A stretch of DNA of 64,000 nucleotides, taken from the NCBI RefSeq assembly GCF_000600295.1, contig NZ_JEMG01000001.1, forward strand, positions 2,554,277 through 2,618,276, written 5' to 3'. Below are positions 58,218 through 64,000 of this stretch, piece after piece (within the stretch, counting starts at the first letter, position 1; the number at the start of each line of letters is the position of its first letter). The translations under genes were made by a program, and so were the position numbers. The notes beneath the pieces were generated by a model, which was given only the letters and a program-made list of their open reading frames with translations, did not search any database and was not told the origin of the DNA. The DNA is from Hylemonella gracilis str. Niagara R. Its GTDB lineage: Bacteria; Pseudomonadota; Gammaproteobacteria; Burkholderiales; Burkholderiaceae_C.

Positions 58218-58499
58218 TCAGATCTTGTGCTGGTCGGTGTAGGGCAGCAGCGCCAGGAAGCGCGCGCGCTTGATGGCCGTGTTCAGCTGGCGCTGGTAGA
58301 TCGCGCGGGTGCCGGTCAGGCGCGCCGGGATGATCTTGCCGTTCTCGGCGATGAAGTCACGCAGCACGTCGATGTCCTTGTAGTCGATTTCCTCGACACC
58401 AGCGACGGTGAAACGGCAGAAACGCTTGCGCTTGAACAGCAGCGACTGGGTGTTGCGCTTCGGACGCTTGTCCTTGTTGAATTTCTTGAACGTGGCCAT
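58218..58499 (-). CDS. rpsR: 30S ribosomal protein S18
   Basis: A 93-residue basic protein with the S18 blocks [39 protein letters not shown] and [20 protein letters not shown]. It pairs with S6 on the platform of the small subunit. ATG 58499 gives [18 protein letters not shown]; upstream open frame belongs to intergenic/priB DNA. Confidence 0.97.
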   Translation of the reverse strand: MATFKKFNKDKRPKRNTQSLLFKRKRFCRFTVAGVEEIDYKDIDVLRDFIAENGKIIPARLTGTRAIYQRQLNTAIKRARFLALLPYTDQHKI

Positions 58500-58560
58500 G
58501 GTGGGCACTTCCTGTTGAATCGGTTGATGGTTCTGGATGGAATGGATGCTCGAGGCATGC

Positions 58561-58860
58561 TCAGGCGCCAAACTCCTGGATATGAAACACCAGACTCCTG
58601 CCCTGCCTCGGGGACGCCAGGAAGCCTTGAAACTTCCACCGGCTGCCGATGGCCTGCTGGGCCAGACGCTCAGCCAAGACGCCAAAGGCCACGGCCTTGA
58701 CGCTGGCGCCCACCTGTCTGTCTTGTCCCGCTTCCTGCACGCGGCTTTCGTGTTCGAGCCGCAGGTCCAGGGCAGGCAAACCAGCCGGGGTGTAGCGCAG
58801 AGCGGCAAGCTCCGCGATCACGGCGACCAGTGACAAGTGATTGGCGTTGTCGGAATTCAC
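58561..58860 (-). CDS. priB: Primosomal replication protein N
   Basis: A 99-residue OB-fold single-strand-binding protein for replication restart, with [18 protein letters not shown] and [22 protein letters not shown] typical. It starts at GTG 58860; an AGGA sits almost directly against it, too close to be a normal SD, so translation may depend on coupling to rpsF 29 bases upstream. The gene position between rpsF and rpsR is conserved. Confidence 0.93.
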   Translation of the reverse strand: MNSDNANHLSLVAVIAELAALRYTPAGLPALDLRLEHESRVQEAGQDRQVGASVKAVAFGVLAERLAQQAIGSRWKFQGFLASPRQGRSLVFHIQEFGA

Positions 58861-58889
58861 TCCTGAAAAATCGCGCCCAGGGGCGGGAA

Positions 58890-59258
58890 TCAGGCCTGCG
58901 CTTCAGCGGCTTGCTGAACCTTGCGGGCTTCCTCGCGCTCGACCGCCTTCATCATGGCGGACGGCCCGGTCTCTGCCTTCTTCTTGACCACCGTCAGGTG
59001 GCGCAGCACTGCATCGCTGAACTTGAAGGCGTGCTCCAGCTCTTCCATCACGGCACGATCGGCCTCGATGTTCAGGCACAGGTAGTGGGCCTTGGCAAGC
59101 TTGTTGATCAGGTAGGTCATCTGGCGACGACCCCAGTCTTCCACGCGGTGGACCTTGCCGCCGCCGGTGGTGACCATGCCCTTGTAACGCTCGAGCATGG
59201 CGGGAACCTGCTCGCTCTGATCCGGATGGATCATGAGGATGATTTCATAGTGACGCAT
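58890..59258 (-). CDS. rpsF: 30S ribosomal protein S6
   Basis: A 122-residue protein beginning [21 protein letters not shown], with [30 protein letters not shown] and a charged C-terminal tail. SD AAGGAG precedes ATG 59258; the eight codons further upstream are not part of the family. It is the first gene of the operon with priB, rpsR and rplI. Confidence 0.97.
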   Translation of the reverse strand: MRHYEIILMIHPDQSEQVPAMLERYKGMVTTGGGKVHRVEDWGRRQMTYLINKLAKAHYLCLNIEADRAVMEELEHAFKFSDAVLRHLTVVKKKAETGPSAMMKAVEREEARKVQQAAEAQA

Positions 59259-59284
59259 GTAGACTCCTTGTGGATACGGCACCG

Positions 59285-59425
59285 CAGGTCTTCATACCTG
59301 ACCCTTGCGTCCGGGCAAGAAACCAGGACAGGGACTAAGCACGCGACGCGCAAGTGGCGCTGGGTTGCAGCCGCCCCCGGCGTCAAGACGAGGTGCGGCA
59401 AGGGGAAAGCCCGCGATTATAGCCC
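59285..59425 (-). promoter_or_regulatory. rpsF promoter core and leader hairpin
   Basis: On the minus strand the 13-mer GGGCTATAATCGC (TATAAT at 59416-59421) predicts a start near 59409 and a leader of about 150 bases. Near its 3' end CAGGT-ATGAAG-ACCTG (59285-59300) is a hairpin followed by CGGTGCCG. Leaders of rpsF operons in many bacteria bind the S6:S18 complex through a CCG-bearing hairpin; this may be such a site, though the fit was judged by eye. Confidence 0.45.
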
Positions 59426-59437
59426 AGATGGGCTAGC

Positions 59438-60130
59438 TCAGGCCCTGGCAATCCAACGCTGCTGCTCGGCCAGGCGTTCCACGTCGGCCCAGCAGCCACA
59501 TTGGGTGGCCAATCGAGGCCAGATACGCAGCAAGAGCTCGCATTCGGCCAAGGTGTCGGCCGCAGCCTGATGGCGCACGGCGCAGCCAATGTTGAAATGT
59601 GCCAGCCATTCGTCCAGCGAACGCGCGCGCACCTGCTCATGCGTCACGGCGCACAGGGGTTCGAGGTCCACCCAGCGATTGGGCAAACCCTGGGGAAAGG
59701 TAGACCTCAGATGCAATTTCATGTGTCGGGTGATCAGGGCGCGGTCGAAGGCAGCGTGGAAGGCCAGCAAAGGCGAATGCCCCACGAAGTCCGCCAGCGC
59801 CGCCAGGGCCTGCTCCGGCGCCATGCCCTCGCGCTGACGCTGTACGCCGATACCATGCAGCAGGATGTTGTCCTTGGCCTCGGTCAATTGATCCTGCCTG
59901 AGCACCACCTCGAAGCTGTCACCCAGGGCAATGGCAATGCGCCGCGAGGACCAATCCACCTGCAAGGCGATGGCCGCGACTGCGAGCAGGCGGTCACGCC
60001 GCGGATCGAGGCCACTGGTCTCCACATCCAGCATGACCCAGCGGGTTTCGTCCAAGCTGGTAACCGAGTTGCCCGCCAGACGACGCAGCCACGCGCACCA
60101 GCCCTCTCTCCAGACACGCTGCCCCGTCAT
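59438..60130 (-). CDS. DnaQ-type 3'-5' exonuclease
   Basis: A 230-residue DEDDh exonuclease: ExoI VMLDVETSGLDPRRDRLLAVAAI, ExoII LAFHAAFDRALI, ExoIII HQAAADTLAECELL. It is like the epsilon subunit family but stand-alone, and probably trims or proofreads DNA or RNA. ATG 60130 is preferred, with SD GAGG well spaced; GTG 60139, which overlaps the preceding stop, is possible. It follows the DUF294 gene in the same operon, a pairing common in this group near solute symporters. Confidence 0.87.
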   Translation of the reverse strand: MTGQRVWREGWCAWLRRLAGNSVTSLDETRWVMLDVETSGLDPRRDRLLAVAAIALQVDWSSRRIAIALGDSFEVVLRQDQLTEAKDNILLHGIGVQRQREGMAPEQALAALADFVGHSPLLAFHAAFDRALITRHMKLHLRSTFPQGLPNRWVDLEPLCAVTHEQVRARSLDEWLAHFNIGCAVRHQAAADTLAECELLLRIWPRLATQCGCWADVERLAEQQRWIARA

Positions 60131-60135
60131 CGCAC

Positions 60136-62079
60136 TCACCTCGCGTAATCCAGCGCCATGCGCTGCTGCAGGCCGCGCGCGACACGGAAGGCTTCCTTGA
60201 GGATGCGACGATCGATGTCGTTCAGGCTGTTCAGCGCGATCCGGTTGGGATGCGTTTGATCGGCCCCGCCCTGCAGCTGGATTTGCAGGCGCAGCATCTG
60301 CAAAAACTCAAAACCCCGCACCCAGGCCTCGTACTCACCCGCCGCCACGCCCAGCAACGGCCCCACGCCGAGCAGGCGCTCGCGCGTGGAGGTGACCTCC
60401 AGACCTTGCGCCAAGGTGTACAGGCGGGCGGCGTCCACGAAGATGGCCGCGCCCTGGAGTTTGAGGTCGATGAAACCACCATCGTCCGCCGCGATGCCAC
60501 CCATCCAATTCAAGGGCGGCTGACGCTCCAGGGCGTTCAAGGCCAGCTGTTTCAGGAAGCGCGGCGAAGCCCGCGCCGCCTTGCCCACCTCCGCGCGCAA
60601 GGCACGGGCCAGGGCCATATCGCCCGTCAGGGCGCGAAAGTCAAAATAGATGCTGGCATTGAGCAGGTCCTCGGGCGCGCCCTGCCCGATCCAGCGCGCG
60701 AAACGCGCACGCCATTCACCGAGACGGAGGCAGCAGACCGGGTTGCCGGCCATGATGCCGCCTTTGCACAAGGGGTACCCACAGGCGTCGAGTGCCAGAT
60801 TGACCTCGCGCGCGAAGGCCAGCACGGCCTCGCGTTCAGAACTGCTGATATCGTCATGCAGGATCAAGGCGTTGTCTTGGTCCGTCGCGATGGTCTGCTC
60901 GCTGCGCCCCTCGGACCCCAAGGCCAACCAGCAGACGCGGTCGAGGGACACGCCATGCGCGCGGGCAACCAGCTCCAGCAAGCGTTGGGTCAGCACATCG
61001 TTGAGGTGGCTGATCAAGGCGGTCAACTGGCGTGCCTGCACCCCTTGGCTCACCAGATTGCGCGCGAAGCGGCGAATGTCCTGGGCCACCAGCTTGAGCG
61101 TGGCCAGGTCCACCGCGTTGCGGATGGACGCACTGACCTGCTGCAGGCTGAGCCGCTGCAGGGCGAACAGGTCCCTCTCGGACACGATCCCGACCAACAC
61201 ACCGTCACGCGTCACGGGCACATGGCGGATGCCATGGCGACTCATCAGCAGCGCTGCGTCCTCGGCCGTGTGCTCATGGGTCAAGGCGTGCACGGGCGTC
61301 ACCATCACGTCACCGATCGGTGTGTCCAGCGCTACCCCGGGCAGGGTCACGCGGTCCAGTACGTCCATGCGCGAGAGAATGCCCCGGGGCTCGCCCTGGT
61401 CCCCGCGCACCAGCATGGAGCCTACGCGGCGACGCTGCATCTCGCCCAAGGCCTCGCGCAACGGCGTCTCAGGGCTGCAACTGAGGGGCGGGCTGTGCAT
61501 CAACTCGCACAACGGGGTCTCCAGGGATTGCTCGGCCAAGGCCTGAGAGGCATAAGCCACTTGCAGCGCCTGGCGCGAAAGGTCGAGGAACTTGAGCACG
61601 CGCCGGTTAAGGAAGTCCGCGAAGGGCGGACTGCGTTGGGCCAGCACACGCATCTGCGCCACCGGCAAAGCCAGCACGAACACATCGCTGCTCGCGGTGT
61701 AGGTGGCGGTCACGGCGCGGCCGGCCAAGGCCGCACTGGTCGGAAACAGATCACCCGCCTCGTACTCGAAGGCGCCACCCTCGATCTCAGCCAGCCCGCG
61801 CTTGCCACTCACCGCGCCCTGGCGGATGTAAAACAAGGACGAGACCACGCCATGATCAGGCGCCACGAGCACCTCGCCGGGCGCGTAGTACTGCTGGCGC
61901 GCGTTCGCGAGGAATACATCCAGGTCGGCGGCCGCCATTTCCGAGAACGGCGTGAAACGCGCCAGTTCCTGGCGCAGATTGCCCAACAGACTGCCCGACG
62001 GCACCTGCACCTGCGCGCCGGCCGGCACTTCCGATGGGTCCGTGGACGGGAACGATGCAGCGCTCGGACACATCATCAA
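60136..62079 (-). CDS. cNMP-binding/CBS/DUF294 nucleotidyltransferase-like protein
   Basis: A 647-residue cytosolic sensor-type protein: a cyclic-nucleotide-binding-like domain (about 40-150), two CBS domains (about 190-310, CELMHSPPLSCSPETPLREA and VMVTPVHALTHEHTAED), the DUF294 nucleotidyltransferase-like domain (WLALGSEGRSEQTIATDQDNALI) and its C-terminal partner domain. The GSxGRxE...DxD motif resembles PII-uridylyltransferase. SD AAGGAG precedes ATG 62079. It follows the symporter gene and is thought to regulate uptake of acetate or another carboxylate, which is inference from neighbourhood. Confidence 0.9.
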   Translation of the reverse strand: MMMCPSAASFPSTDPSEVPAGAQVQVPSGSLLGNLRQELARFTPFSEMAAADLDVFLANARQQYYAPGEVLVAPDHGVVSSLFYIRQGAVSGKRGLAEIEGGAFEYEAGDLFPTSAALAGRAVTATYTASSDVFVLALPVAQMRVLAQRSPPFADFLNRRVLKFLDLSRQALQVAYASQALAEQSLETPLCELMHSPPLSCSPETPLREALGEMQRRRVGSMLVRGDQGEPRGILSRMDVLDRVTLPGVALDTPIGDVMVTPVHALTHEHTAEDAALLMSRHGIRHVPVTRDGVLVGIVSERDLFALQRLSLQQVSASIRNAVDLATLKLVAQDIRRFARNLVSQGVQARQLTALISHLNDVLTQRLLELVARAHGVSLDRVCWLALGSEGRSEQTIATDQDNALILHDDISSSEREAVLAFAREVNLALDACGYPLCKGGIMAGNPVCCLRLGEWRARFARWIGQGAPEDLLNASIYFDFRALTGDMALARALRAEVGKAARASPRFLKQLALNALERQPPLNWMGGIAADDGGFIDLKLQGAAIFVDAARLYTLAQGLEVTSTRERLLGVGPLLGVAAGEYEAWVRGFEFLQMLRLQIQLQGGADQTHPNRIALNSLNDIDRRILKEAFRVARGLQQRMALDYAR

Positions 62080-62099
62080 ACTCCTTCATGGCGAAAAAA

Positions 62100-62126
62100 A
62101 AGCCCGGCCCTAACGGGACCGGGCTT
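62100..62126 (-). terminator. Terminator after the symporter gene
   Basis: AAGCCCGG (62100-62107) pairs with CCGGGCTT (62119-62126), and inner bases can extend the stem; on the minus strand it ends in a run of eight T. It lies between the symporter stop and the DUF294 gene start, so the latter needs its own promoter or partial readthrough. Confidence 0.85.
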
Positions 62127-62174
62127 GCTGCAGGTCAGCGCCGGCAAGCCGGCGCCCAACCATGCATCCCTGAC

Positions 62175-64000
62175 TCAAGCGTTCTTGAGATCGGGGTAGC
62201 GCACATGCTCCACGAGCTCTTGCGTCTCCTGCGAGGGCTTGCCCGTCAGCAGGCTGACGATGATGATCACCGCGAAGCCCACCGGCACGCCGAACAGACC
62301 GGCCGAGATCGGCTGGATGCCCCACCAGAGTTCAATCGGGCTGGTGACGCCGAAGACGCCGCGCAGCCAGGGCTGGGTGGTCACCATGTAGTAGAAGGTG
62401 ATGCCCAGGCCCGCGATCATGCCCAGCGAAGCTCCCCACTTGTTGGCGCGCTTCCAGAAGATGCCGAGCACCAGGGCCGGGAAGAAGGCCGCCGCCGCGA
62501 AGGAGAAGGCCGCCGACACCAGGAACAGGATGTCCGCCGGCTTCTGCGCCGCGACAAAAGCCGCGCACAAGGCCACGACCAGCAGCAGCACCTTGGAGAT
62601 GGTGACGCGGCGGGTGGTCGAGGCGTTCGGATCGATCATCTTGTAGTAGAGGTCGTGGCTCAGCGCGTTGGCGATGGTCAGCAGCAAGCCGTCAGCCGTG
62701 GACAGCGCCGCAGCCAGACCACCCGCGGCCACCATGCCCGAGATCACGTAGGGCAGACCACCGATGGCGGGCGTGGCCAGCACGATGATGTCGCCGCCGA
62801 TGCGCATTTCACCCAGTTGGAAGATGCCGTCCTTGTTGACGTCGGCCACCGACAGCAGGCTCGGGTCCACCGCAGTCCAGGCCGCGATCCAGTCAGGCAG
62901 CTGATTGAACGGGGTTCCCACCAGCACGTTGAAGACCTCGAATTTCACCAGCACGGCCAGGGCCGGCGCCGTGAAGTACAGCAGGAAGATGAAGAACAGG
63001 GACCAGCCTACCGACTTGCGCGCATCCCGCACCGAGGGCACGGTGTAGTAGCGCATCAAGATGTGAGGCAACGCGGCCGTACCCACCATCAAGCAGAAGA
63101 TGAGGGCCAGGAAGTTGCGCCGTGAGGTGTCGAAGGCGGTCTGCTCGGCGGGCGTGCCATCCGGGTTGCCGCTGTAGATCTGTGCGTGAGGGGGCATGCC
63201 GGCCAGGGGTTTGGCGCGCGCAAGGTTGGCGTTGCGCGCCGCAGTCCAGGCCTTGATGGCGTCGGCCTCGGTCTGAGGCACTGCCGCCAGGGCCTTCTCT
63301 GCCGCAGCGATGTCCGCAGCCGGCGCATTGGCCGCCTTCAGTTCAGCGATCTTGGCCTGGGCCGCAGCACGGTCAGCCGCCAGCGCGGCGGGCACGTCCT
63401 TGAGCTTGGCGTCCAGCGCGTCGGCGTTGGCCTTGAAGATCGCGATGACTTCCTGCTCCTTCGGATCGGCGATCAGGCGCTTCTCGGCTTCGGTGACCTT
63501 CTCCAGCTGGTAACCATAGACCAGTTGGGGAATCGGCACGCCGGTCTGCTTGACGCTCAGCCAGATCACGGGAATCAAGTAGGCGATGATCAGGATGATG
63601 TACTGCGCCACCTGCGTCCAGGTCACGGCACGCATGCCACCCAGGAAGGAGCAGACCAGGATGCCACCCAGACCCACGAAAATCCCGATCTCGAAGGCCA
63701 GGCCGGACAAACGCGCGGTGATCAGGCCGACGCCATAGATCTGCGCCACCACGTAGGTGAAGGAACAGAGAATGGCGGCCACGATGCCGATGAAACGCGG
63801 CAGATTGCCTTCGTAGCGGGCTCCCAGAAAGTCAGGGATGGTGAACTGGCCGAACTTGCGCAGATAAGGCGCCAGGAACAGCGCGACCAGGCAGTAGCCG
63901 CCGGTCCAGCCCATGATGAAGGCCAACCCGCCGTAGCCAGTCAGGTAGAGCGTACCCGCCATGCCGATGAAGGAAGCCGCGCTCATCCAGTCGGCACCGG
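62175..64000 (-). CDS. Sodium:solute symporter (acetate permease-like, VC_2705 type), 5' end missing
   Basis: The open frame runs off the window; 608 residues from an internal ATG at 63986 are visible, preceded by GADW in frame. It has the SSS fold with many hydrophobic helices (YGGLAFIMGWTGGYCLVALFL, QFTIPDFLGARYEGN, GILVCSFLGGMRAVTWTQVAQY, GLAAALSTADGLLLTIANALSHDLYYK). An unusual Ala/Lys/Glu-rich hydrophilic insertion of about 110 residues (roughly visible residues 165-280) splits two helices. It is likely a carboxylate uptake system and the first visible gene of a group with DUF294 and the exonuclease. Confidence 0.9.
   Translation of the reverse strand, partial: GADWMSAASFIGMAGTLYLTGYGGLAFIMGWTGGYCLVALFLAPYLRKFGQFTIPDFLGARYEGNLPRFIGIVAAILCSFTYVVAQIYGVGLITARLSGLAFEIGIFVGLGGILVCSFLGGMRAVTWTQVAQYIILIIAYLIPVIWLSVKQTGVPIPQLVYGYQLEKVTEAEKRLIADPKEQEVIAIFKANADALDAKLKDVPAALAADRAAAQAKIAELKAANAPAADIAAAEKALAAVPQTEADAIKAWTAARNANLARAKPLAGMPPHAQIYSGNPDGTPAEQTAFDTSRRNFLALIFCLMVGTAALPHILMRYYTVPSVRDARKSVGWSLFFIFLLYFTAPALAVLVKFEVFNVLVGTPFNQLPDWIAAWTAVDPSLLSVADVNKDGIFQLGEMRIGGDIIVLATPAIGGLPYVISGMVAAGGLAAALSTADGLLLTIANALSHDLYYKMIDPNASTTRRVTISKVLLLVVALCAAFVAAQKPADILFLVSAAFSFAAAAFFPALVLGIFWKRANKWGASLGMIAGLGITFYYMVTTQPWLRGVFGVTSPIELWWGIQPISAGLFGVPVGFAVIIIVSLLTGKPSQETQELVEHVRYPDLKNA

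Noticed and set aside
60250..62199. 649-codon ORF opposite the DUF294 gene
   Set aside because: Antisense shadow caused by high GC at third positions; composition is Gln/His/Arg-rich without a domain.

Overview
The window reads as about 64 kb of high-GC chromosome from a betaproteobacterium of the order Burkholderiales, most likely Comamonadaceae. The evidence is the gene content and order: a second infA next to an RRM protein gene, a histone H1-like/SWIB fusion, a DUF3579 protein, the order alaA-hom-thrC-mobB-moeA-moaD/moaE, rpsF-priB-rpsR-rplI followed by dnaB, and a DUF294/exonuclease/solute-symporter group. No rRNA operon, insertion sequence or CRISPR array is visible.

Positions 1-8906 are accessory DNA, one end of an integrated prophage-like element whose other end lies outside the window. 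It holds a tyrosine integrase, an AlpA-like excisionase candidate, a divergent YdaS/Cro-like and CI-like switch with a three-site operator region, a stand-alone HsdR-N type nuclease, a BrnT/BrnA toxin-antitoxin pair, and a rightward early operon in which nearly every gene overlaps the next by 4 bases (several very small proteins, a dNMP kinase-like protein and a ParB-like protein). It stops on the 5' side of a tRNA-Gly(CCC) gene.

From 9 to 22.6 kb is core metabolism and regulation: an esterase, the scoAB CoA-transferase with a divergent PAS-LuxR regulator, a chemoreceptor with a sigma-28-like promoter and a CheR-tether pentapeptide, ETF-quinone oxidoreductase, a LysR/quinone oxidoreductase pair, 4-hydroxyphenylpyruvate dioxygenase, then a structured leader, infA, an RRM protein and an orphan GcvH. 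Together scoAB, hpd and ETF-QO point to aromatic amino acid and acyl-CoA oxidation.

From 22.7 to 32.1 kb lies the most unusual set: an Anbu proteasome-like peptidase, an acyl-CoA ligase, an alpha-E protein, a circularly permuted ATP-grasp ligase and a 1162-residue transglutaminase/DUF2126 amidoligase fusion. These families have been predicted to form a peptide-ligation and degradation system whose product and substrate remain unknown. Here the alpha-E gene also carries an in-frame 141-bp duplication of its 5' end.

From 32 to 45 kb are rpsT, argD-argF, two tRNAs, an HDOD protein, a ketopantoate-reductase-like protein, an AT-rich gap, the H1/SWIB fusion facing a histone-deacetylase-family gene, clpB with a sigma-32-like promoter and a PQQ-type sugar dehydrogenase. 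From 45 to 54 kb are molybdopterin and threonine/alanine biosynthesis, with a DapA-family gene placed in the opposite orientation between moaD and moaE. From 54 kb on come a PIN-PhoH ATPase, dnaB with its own promoter and an exact DnaA box, the rpsF-rplI ribosomal operon, a DnaQ-type exonuclease, a cNMP/CBS/DUF294 protein and a sodium:solute symporter cut by the window edge.

All functions are read from sequence by eye. Promoters and operators are pattern matches, and start codons were reassigned where a Shine-Dalgarno (SD) sequence or family alignment favoured it.
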